From: [Mycobacterium] fortunisiensis
Lineage (GTDB): Bacteria; Actinomycetota; Actinomycetes; Mycobacteriales; Mycobacteriaceae
DNA length: 64,000 nt
Direction of reading: 5' to 3'
NCBI RefSeq assembly: GCF_019050325.1
Contig: NZ_VOMB01000022.1
Span: 26,245 to 90,244, forward strand
Below the pieces are notes generated by a model. That model was given only the letters and a program-made list of their open reading frames with translations. It was not told where the DNA came from and ran no database searches. The first letter of the stretch is position 1. Every line of letters starts with the position of its first letter. Made by a program: the position numbers and the translations under genes. Below are positions 58,872-64,000 of the stretch, piece by piece.

Positions 58872-59692
58872 GATGCCCCCTCGACGGTGAATTCGGCGGT
58901 GTGCACCGCATCGCGGTGCTTGAAATCCAGGAACAGCCGGTAGGCACCGGCGCTGGGAAATTCGGTGTGGAACGCAATCTGCGGGCCGGCGGCGGTGCCC
59001 GGATCGGCCGCCTCGTTCATCGGGTGCACATGCAGGTAGGCAAGATCCGCCGCGCGCACGGCGACCAGATGCCCGTACGCCCCCAGATAGGGCTGCAGAT
59101 CGGTGACGGGCCGGCCCGCGCGGCTGACCGACAGCGTCAACTCCGATGGCTGACCGGCCCGGGCTGCCCCGGCAAGCGTGACGGTGTAGCCGTCGACCGT
59201 GGCAGTGTCGGCTGGGGCGGGCAGCGGTTGGGGCTGGTATTTCCCCGCGACGGTCATGTCGGCGCCGAGCGTCACCGGCTGGCCATCGGCCGGAACGAAG
59301 TCCGCGAACACCCGGTAGTCGCCAGGTTGGGTCAGATCCAGTGGCACCTCCCAGGTGCCCGACGCGTCGAGCACCGGATGGACGTGCTGGTAGTCGGCGA
59401 GGTCGGCGCGCACCACGATCAGGTGCAGCAGCTTCTCGTGGCTCTCGACGTAGTCGGTCACCGGGACGCCGGAATCGTCGGCGATGCGGAACCGCAGAGG
59501 TACCGCAGTCCCGGCCCGCAGCTCGGTCTCACCGAGCTGGAGTGTGTACCCGACGGTGTCGGCGTCGTGCCGGCCTGCGTGGTCGGTGTGTTCACCGCCG
59601 TGCGGCATCACCGCCGAGCCGACGCCGAACGACACGGCGAACACCGCGGCCAGTCCGATGACGAACCCGATGAGTTTGCGCGACGCACCCAT
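58868..59692 (-). CDS. membrane-anchored His-rich protein of the copper operon
   Basis: A 274-aa exported protein. One N-terminal helix (LIGFVIGLAAVFAVSFGVGS) is followed by a His-rich linker (MPHGGEHTDHAGRHDADT). Two immunoglobulin-like repeats follow, each ending in a similar motif: DYQHVHPV and AYLHVHPM. The HxHP motifs and the linker could bind copper. It lies between the CopZ-like gene (8 bp) and copA (overlapping), so a periplasmic copper-binding or copper-delivery role is likely. I do not recognise a named family. Confidence 0.8.
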   Translation of the reverse strand: MGASRKLIGFVIGLAAVFAVSFGVGSAVMPHGGEHTDHAGRHDADTVGYTLQLGETELRAGTAVPLRFRIADDSGVPVTDYVESHEKLLHLIVVRADLADYQHVHPVLDASGTWEVPLDLTQPGDYRVFADFVPADGQPVTLGADMTVAGKYQPQPLPAPADTATVDGYTVTLAGAARAGQPSELTLSVSRAGRPVTDLQPYLGAYGHLVAVRAADLAYLHVHPMNEAADPGTAAGPQIAFHTEFPSAGAYRLFLDFKHRDAVHTAEFTVEGAS

Positions 59693-59699
59693 GTCAGGG

Positions 59700-59906
59700 T
59701 CAGCCCACGACGGCGTAGCCGGCCTCGGCGACCGCGTCGCTGACGACGGACGGATCGAGCTGACTGTCGCTGCCGATCGTCACCTGCCCGGTCGCCAGGT
59801 CGACGTCGACGGTGCGCACGCCGGGGATGCCGCCCACCTCTTCGCGCACCGACGAGACGCAGTGTCCGCAGGTCATGCCGGTCACGGTGACGGTCTGGGT
59901 AGTCAT
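59700..59906 (-). CDS. copZ: HMA-domain copper chaperone CopZ-like
   Basis: A 68-aa single HMA domain with the ferredoxin-like fold and the metal motif GMTCGHC (Cys13, Cys16), VTVTGMTC at the N-terminus and the closing AVAEAGYAVVG. It would bind Cu(I) in the cytoplasm and pass it to the HMA domain of CopA. It is the first gene of the operon, about 45 bp downstream of a CsoR/RicR-type palindrome. Confidence 0.95.
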   Translation of the reverse strand: MTTQTVTVTGMTCGHCVSSVREEVGGIPGVRTVDVDLATGQVTIGSDSQLDPSVVSDAVAEAGYAVVG

Positions 59907-59949
59907 GCAGTTTCCTCCCGAAGCAGGTCTCGTGGTCGATACATACTAT

Positions 59950-59966
59950 ACCCCCCTAGGGTATCA
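59950..59966. promoter_or_regulatory. CsoR/RicR-type copper operator
   Basis: ATACCC (59950-59955) and GGGTAT (59961-59966) are perfect inverted arms with a 5-bp spacer, the typical half-sites of CsoR-family copper repressors (CsoR, RicR). On the minus strand the TATAGTAT sequence next to it may be the promoter of copZ. The site lies between copZ and the divergent response regulator, so it may control both transcripts. No csoR/ricR gene is in the window. Confidence 0.75.
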
Positions 59967-60006
59967 AATGGCTGGCCCTCCCCCAGCCCTGCTGCACTAT
60001 GGGCAG

Positions 60007-60720
60007 ATGGAACACACCCCGGGTGGCTACCGAGCCCTGGTCGTCGACGATGAAGCCCCGCTGGCCTCCGTGATCGCCAGCTACCTCGCCCGCGAACAGT
60101 TCGAGGCCGCAGTCGCCCACGACGGTGCCACCGCGCTGCACCGCGCCCGCGAAGTCGACCCCGACGTGGTCATCCTCGACATCGGCCTGCCCGGCATCGA
60201 CGGCCTGGAGGTCTGCCGCCAATTGCGCACGTTTTCCGATGCCTACGTGGTGATGCTGACCGCCCGCGACACCGAGATGGACACCATCGTGGGCCTGTCG
60301 GTCGGCGCCGACGACTACATGACCAAACCGTTCAGCCCACGCGAGCTCGTTGCCCGGGTCCGCGCGATGTTGCGCCGCCCTCGCTCCGTCGGCACGCCGG
60401 CCGGCGGCCGGGTGTTCGGCGCACTGCGCATCGACGTCGACGCCCGCCAGGTTTTTCTCGACGACGAGGCGATCATGTTGACCCGCACCGAATTCGACGT
60501 GCTGTCCGCCCTCTCGGCCCGCCCGGGAGTCGCGCTGAGCCGTCGCCAACTCGTGGAAACGGTATGGGAGCCGACCTATGTCGGCAACGAGCACCTCGTC
60601 GACGTCCATATCGGTCACCTCCGACGCAAGCTCGGCGACGACCCGGCCGACCCACGGTACGTGGTCACGGTCCGCGGCGTCGGGTACCGGATGGGCACCG
60701 GGCAAAGCTGCCGGCGATGA
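60007..60720 (+). CDS. OmpR-family response regulator of the copper island
   Basis: A 237-aa response regulator: acidic pair in VVDDEAP, phosphoacceptor Asp58 (VVILDIGLPGIDGLEV), DDYMTKPFSPRELVARVRAM and a C-terminal winged helix with LTRTEFDVLSAL and HLVDVHIGHLRRKLGDD. The ATG at 60007 is used; an ATG at 59968 would add 13 residues and overlap the operator. It is coupled by an ATGA overlap to the kinase downstream. The location suggests a copper- or envelope-stress response similar to CopRS/CusRS. Confidence 0.9.
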   Translation: MEHTPGGYRALVVDDEAPLASVIASYLAREQFEAAVAHDGATALHRAREVDPDVVILDIGLPGIDGLEVCRQLRTFSDAYVVMLTARDTEMDTIVGLSVGADDYMTKPFSPRELVARVRAMLRRPRSVGTPAGGRVFGALRIDVDARQVFLDDEAIMLTRTEFDVLSALSARPGVALSRRQLVETVWEPTYVGNEHLVDVHIGHLRRKLGDDPADPRYVVTVRGVGYRMGTGQSCRR

Positions 60721-61808
60721 ACGTCGGACTGCGCACCCGGCTGCTGTCCGCCCAGGCGCTCGTGTTGGTGGCCGGCGCGGGCACCACCGGATTGGTGGCC
60801 GCCATCGTCGGGCCACCACTGTTCCGCGAACATCTGCACCGGGCAGGCGTTTCCGGCCATTCGGCCGAGCAGATGCACGCCGAAGAGGCCTACGTCTACG
60901 CCACCGTGATCTCGATCGGCGTGGCGTTGTGCGTGGCGGTCGTGGCCGCCCTGATCGTCACCTGGTACATCGGCAGACGTTTGCAACGCTCGCTGACCCA
61001 GGTCGCCGAAGCCGCCACCGCGATCGCCGACGGCCACTACGATTCGCGGGTTGAACCGGCCCATTTGGGAGACGAATTCGATTCCCTGGCACAGTCTTTC
61101 AATCAGATGGCCGGCCGACTGGAAGCTGTCGACGCCGGTCGACGCCGGTTGTTCGGCGATCTTGCCCATGAGATCCGCACCCCGGTTTCTGTACTGGAGG
61201 CCTACTTCGAAGCCATCGAGGACGGCGTGAGAACCCTTGACCCCGAGACCGTCGCGACGCTGCGGCAACAGACACACCGACTGGTGCGGTTCGCCGGCGA
61301 CGCGGCCGCGTTGGCCCAGGCCGAGGAAAGCTCGCTCATGATCACCCCCGGCCCCGTCTCGGTGTCCACCGTGGTGGCTGCCGCGGTGGACACCGCCAAA
61401 GACCGCTTCGCCGACAAGGACGTGACACTGCAGTGGCATGCCGAGGTGGATCTGCCTGCCCTGTGGGCCGACCCGCACCGGCTGGGCCAGATCCTGGGCA
61501 ACCTGCTCGACAACGCCCTGCGCCACACCCCGGCCGGCGGCCGGGTGACGATCGGCGCGACCACCGGCCCGGGCAGCGGCACGGTCACGCTGACGGTGAC
61601 CGACACCGGCGAGGGCATCTCCGCCGAACACCTGCCCCATGTCTTCGAGCGGTTCTACCGGGCCGACCCGGCACGCAACCGCGACCACGGTGGCTCAGGC
61701 ATCGGACTCGCGATTGTGAAAGCCCTCGTGGAGGCACACCGTGGCGACATCCGGGTGGCCAACACGAGCGAAGGAACCACCTTCACGATCGTGCTGCCGA
61801 GCAGTTAG
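60717..61808 (+). CDS. sensor histidine kinase of the copper island
   Basis: A 363-aa kinase. Helices at about 10-32 and 62-86 enclose a short extracytoplasmic loop of about 30 residues rich in His and Met (FREHLHRAGVSGHSAEQMHA), a plausible metal-binding sensor. A HAMP domain follows, then HisKA with His151 (LAHEIRTPVSVLEAY), the N box GQILGNLLDNALRHTP, DTGEGIS and GSGIGLAIVKAL. It pairs with the response regulator. Its stop overlaps the convergent DUF305 gene by 4 bp. Confidence 0.9.
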   Translation: MNVGLRTRLLSAQALVLVAGAGTTGLVAAIVGPPLFREHLHRAGVSGHSAEQMHAEEAYVYATVISIGVALCVAVVAALIVTWYIGRRLQRSLTQVAEAATAIADGHYDSRVEPAHLGDEFDSLAQSFNQMAGRLEAVDAGRRRLFGDLAHEIRTPVSVLEAYFEAIEDGVRTLDPETVATLRQQTHRLVRFAGDAAALAQAEESSLMITPGPVSVSTVVAAAVDTAKDRFADKDVTLQWHAEVDLPALWADPHRLGQILGNLLDNALRHTPAGGRVTIGATTGPGSGTVTLTVTDTGEGISAEHLPHVFERFYRADPARNRDHGGSGIGLAIVKALVEAHRGDIRVANTSEGTTFTIVLPSS

Positions 61809-62455
61809 AGCGTGCCCAGGATCTGGCGCATCTGGCCGATCTCCTGCTGCTGAGTGTTCACGATCGTACGGGCCAACTCGATCGCTGCGGGGTACTGACC
61901 ATCGTGGATCTCGTCCTTGGCCATGACGATCGCGCCCTCGTGGTGGGCGATCATGTGGGTCAGGTACAGCTTGGCCGCCTCCGCCCCCTCGGCGTTGCGC
62001 AGCGCCGTCATGTCGGCCTCCGAGACCATGCCCTGCATGGCGGGCATGTCGCCGTGGCCCCCGCCGTGATCTGCGCCGCCGGGCGTCATGGGCGGCATCG
62101 GCGGGTTGCCCCATTGCCTCAGCCAGTCCTGCATCTGCGCGATCTCGGGGGCCTGGGCGTCCTTGATCCGGGTGGCCAGCTCGGTCACCTGCGCATCGAT
62201 ACCTGATTTGGCCAGCAACACATCGCTCATCTCGACCGCTTGCTGATGGTGCGGAATCATGTGGTGCGCGAACATCACATCGGCGTCGTTGTGTGCGGCT
62301 TGGTCCGCCTCGACGGGGCCCGACGGGCTCGCCGCCGCAGACGAACTCGTGGTCACCTCCACGTCGGCAGATTTCTCGGCAGTCTCGTTGCCACAGCCCG
62401 CCACCAGAACCGCCGCGACCGCAGCCCCGGCGCTCAGCATCGTCAGTTTGGACAT
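61805..62455 (-). CDS. DUF305 lipoprotein, His/Met-rich
   Basis: A 216-aa lipoprotein: lipobox LVAGC with Cys21, then an Ala/Ser linker and a DUF305 four-helix domain with FAHHMIPHHQQAVEMSDVLL and YLTHMIAHHEGAIVMAKDEI. A Met/Pro/His-rich insert (GNPPMPPMTPGGADHGGGHG) lies between. These His-His pairs are the metal-binding residues of the family (CopM and similar proteins). Next to a copper operon it probably binds copper on the outer face of the membrane. GGAGGAAC lies upstream of the ATG at 62455. Confidence 0.9.
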   Translation of the reverse strand: MSKLTMLSAGAAVAAVLVAGCGNETAEKSADVEVTTSSSAAASPSGPVEADQAAHNDADVMFAHHMIPHHQQAVEMSDVLLAKSGIDAQVTELATRIKDAQAPEIAQMQDWLRQWGNPPMPPMTPGGADHGGGHGDMPAMQGMVSEADMTALRNAEGAEAAKLYLTHMIAHHEGAIVMAKDEIHDGQYPAAIELARTIVNTQQQEIGQMRQILGTL

Positions 62456-62604
62456 CGCTACGTGTTCCTCCGTCTCGTCGAGCGTCTCCCCATCGAGCCT
62501 CCCGAGGTTCCATGTGACTGCCGTCGTCGTTCGATGAAGATTCGATAAAGCTCTGCCCGCCTGACGCTACGCCGGCCACGCCGGCCCTTGGTATACATGC
62601 TGAG

Positions 62605-63309
62605 ATGCGCCGTTGGACATGGAGCCTGCTGGTTCTGCTCGCCGTGGCGGTGACCGTGCTCGCCGGTGGCCATTGGGTGATGAACTCGCGTACTTTCGCG
62701 CTCACCGGACGACTCGTGCCCCGGGTCGACACCGCGACCAAAGTCGTTGCGCTGACATTTGACGACGGCCCTGGCAACCACACGCCGGACCTGTTGCGGA
62801 TGCTCGACGACGCAGGCGTCCCGGCCACCTTCTACCTGACCGGCGCCGAGCTGACGGCCGCGCCGCAGTTCGGCGCCGCGATTGCGGCGGCCGGCCACGA
62901 GATCGGCAACCACAGCTTCTCGCACCGACGGATGGTGCTGACATCGCAGGACACCGTCGCCGACGAAATCGAACGAACCGACGCGGCGATCCGGAATACC
63001 GGATACCGAGGCCCCATCACCTTCCGCCCGCCCTACGCCAAAAAGCTCTGGACGCTGCCGCGCTACCTGTCCGCCCATGATCGGACCATGGTCACCTGGG
63101 ACGTCGAACCCGACTCCGCCACGGGAGCCAGTGTCGGTGCGATCGTGGCCGAGACAGTCGCCCACGTGCGGCCGGGCTCGATCATCCTGCTGCACGCGAT
63201 GTACGACAGCCGCGAGGCATCGCGGGCCGCGGTCCCGCGCCTCATCGATGAATTGCGCTCGGTCGGCTACCGATTCGTCACGGTGTCCGACCTGCTGGCA
63301 AGCTCATGA
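62605..63309 (+). CDS. polysaccharide deacetylase (NodB/CE4), membrane-anchored
   Basis: A 234-aa exported CE4 enzyme. An N-terminal anchor (SLLVLLAVAVTVLAGGHWVM) precedes the NodB domain. Catalytic motifs are TFDDGPG with Asp53 and Asp54, HSFSH with the metal ligands His103 and His107, RPPY, and IILLHAM near the end. It would deacetylate peptidoglycan or another wall glycan. It is coupled to the DNA glycosylase gene by an ATGA overlap, although no functional link is obvious. Confidence 0.9.
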   Translation: MRRWTWSLLVLLAVAVTVLAGGHWVMNSRTFALTGRLVPRVDTATKVVALTFDDGPGNHTPDLLRMLDDAGVPATFYLTGAELTAAPQFGAAIAAAGHEIGNHSFSHRRMVLTSQDTVADEIERTDAAIRNTGYRGPITFRPPYAKKLWTLPRYLSAHDRTMVTWDVEPDSATGASVGAIVAETVAHVRPGSIILLHAMYDSREASRAAVPRLIDELRSVGYRFVTVSDLLASS

Positions 63310-63794
63310 CGGAACTGCTGCGCGGGCTGGATCCCCTTGTCGGTGGAGCGCCCCGGGTGCTGGTCCTGGGCAACATGCCCAGCGTGATGTCGCTGGCCTC
63401 CGGTGAGTACTACGGGAATCCACGCAATGCGTTCTGGCGGATCACCGGTGCGCTCTTCGGATTCGACCCCGACGCACCATATCCCGACCGGGTTGCCGCG
63501 CTGTGCAGCCATGAGGTGGCGGTGTGGGACGTGCTCAAGACGTGCCGACGGGTGGGCAGCCTGGACTCATCGGTGGAGCGGGACAGTATGGTACCCAATA
63601 ATTTTGACGCGTTCTTCGCCGCGCATCGCACCCTGCAACGCCTGGTGTTCAACGGCGCCGCCGCCGAGGCCAACTACCGCCGACTGGTCGGCGCGCCCTC
63701 GTTGCCCAGTGTGCGGCTGCCCTCGACCAGCCCCGCCCAGACCATGCGCTACGAGGACAAGCTCGGCGCCTGGCGGGCCGCGCTGGCGCGCTGA
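63306..63794 (+). CDS. DNA-deoxyinosine glycosylase / mismatch-specific uracil-DNA-glycosylase superfamily
   Basis: A 162-aa base-excision repair enzyme of the uracil-DNA glycosylase superfamily, hypoxanthine-DNA glycosylase type. The N-terminal motif is VLVLGNMPSVMSLASGEYYG, followed by NPRNAFWRI and a C-terminal VRLPSTSPAQTMRYEDKL (the superfamily leucine-loop/SPA region). It would remove deaminated bases such as hypoxanthine. The start overlaps the deacetylase stop. Confidence 0.88.
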   Translation: MTELLRGLDPLVGGAPRVLVLGNMPSVMSLASGEYYGNPRNAFWRITGALFGFDPDAPYPDRVAALCSHEVAVWDVLKTCRRVGSLDSSVERDSMVPNNFDAFFAAHRTLQRLVFNGAAAEANYRRLVGAPSLPSVRLPSTSPAQTMRYEDKLGAWRAALAR

Positions 63795-63838
63795 CCCCTC
63801 AGCGCGGCTTCTTCTTCAGGTCCTGGCGGGACACCGGA

Positions 63839-63882
63839 ACTGTTACCGGTGTCCTGATGCAGAACTGTCACCGATGTCTTGA
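63839..63882. repeat. direct repeat at right edge, possible insertion-sequence end
   Basis: ACTGTTACCGGTGTCCTGA and ACTGTCACCGATGTCTTGA stand in tandem with a 25-bp period. From memory, this ACTGTCACCGATGTC pattern occurs at the ends of IS481-type elements of mycobacteria and rhodococci. On the minus strand an open frame crosses the first repeat and ends at 63799 with VPVSRQDLKKKPR, perhaps the tail of an interrupted gene. The last 110 bp are AT-rich and show no recognisable gene before the window ends. Confidence 0.35.
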
Positions 63883-64000
63883 AAGATCGGCCACTTTTGT
63901 CGGTGCCCGATGACATAATCAAACACATGTACTGCTTATCTGCTTAAGTGGACCTAACAGTCAGAACTCTCCAAAAGTGTTGCTGGGGAACGATTCTTGA

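Overview
The window is high-GC actinobacterial DNA and almost certainly chromosomal DNA of a Mycobacterium (Mycolicibacterium-type, probably environmental and fast-growing). The backbone genes can be recognised one by one as homologs of the M. tuberculosis H37Rv stretch Rv1272c to Rv1292, in inverted orientation: argS (left edge), an Rv1287-type Rrf2 regulator, cysNC, cysD, the Rv1284 carbonic anhydrase, oppBCDA, the Rv1278/Rv1277 ATPase-nuclease pair, an Rv1276c-type phosphatase, lprC, lprB and the Rv1273c/Rv1272c ABC exporter pair. Between these anchors sit accessory blocks that the H37Rv stretch lacks.

Left third (1-21300): argS start, tRNA-Arg(CCG), an acyl-CoA dehydrogenase with its GntR regulator, a four-gene sulfur-scavenging operon (DszA/NtaA-type flavin monooxygenase plus a SsuABC-type ABC importer), a small secreted protein with 11-residue repeats, several small oxidoreductase/VOC/GNAT genes, then sulfate activation (cysD, cysNC, cysQ) and a TetR-controlled divergent pair. 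Carbonic anhydrase closes this part.

Middle (21400-40200): an apparent cell-surface glycosylation cassette: response regulator, histidine kinase, two PMT/ArnT-type membrane glycosyltransferases and a GT2-GtrA fusion, followed by one Gly/Pro-rich secreted peptide and three tandem paralogous small secreted proteins with Ser/Thr/Pro tails. A 16-bp direct-repeat box lies exactly 45 bp upstream of two start codons in this cassette. Next come oppBCDA, an alpha/beta hydrolase, and a TetR-controlled block of four membrane proteins (COX4-like, COX3/NorE-like and two paralogous multi-pass proteins) with no catalytic oxidase subunit.

Right third (40300-64000): the SbcCD/YhaNO-like pair, lipoproteins LprC/LprB, a heterodimeric ABC exporter with one degenerate ATP site, a stand-alone molybdopterin oxidoreductase, then a copper-handling island. 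The island has a CopZ-like chaperone, a His-rich anchored protein, a CopA-type P1B ATPase, an LpqS-like His-rich protein, CysK2 and its MFS partner on one strand, and a two-component system on the other. They diverge from a CsoR/RicR-type palindrome; a DUF305 lipoprotein follows. The window ends with a polysaccharide deacetylase, a DNA glycosylase and a possible insertion-sequence end.

Genes are tightly packed: most operon junctions are ATGA or GTGA overlaps, and many convergent pairs overlap or nearly touch at their 3' ends. No rRNA, CRISPR array, prophage or complete insertion sequence was seen.
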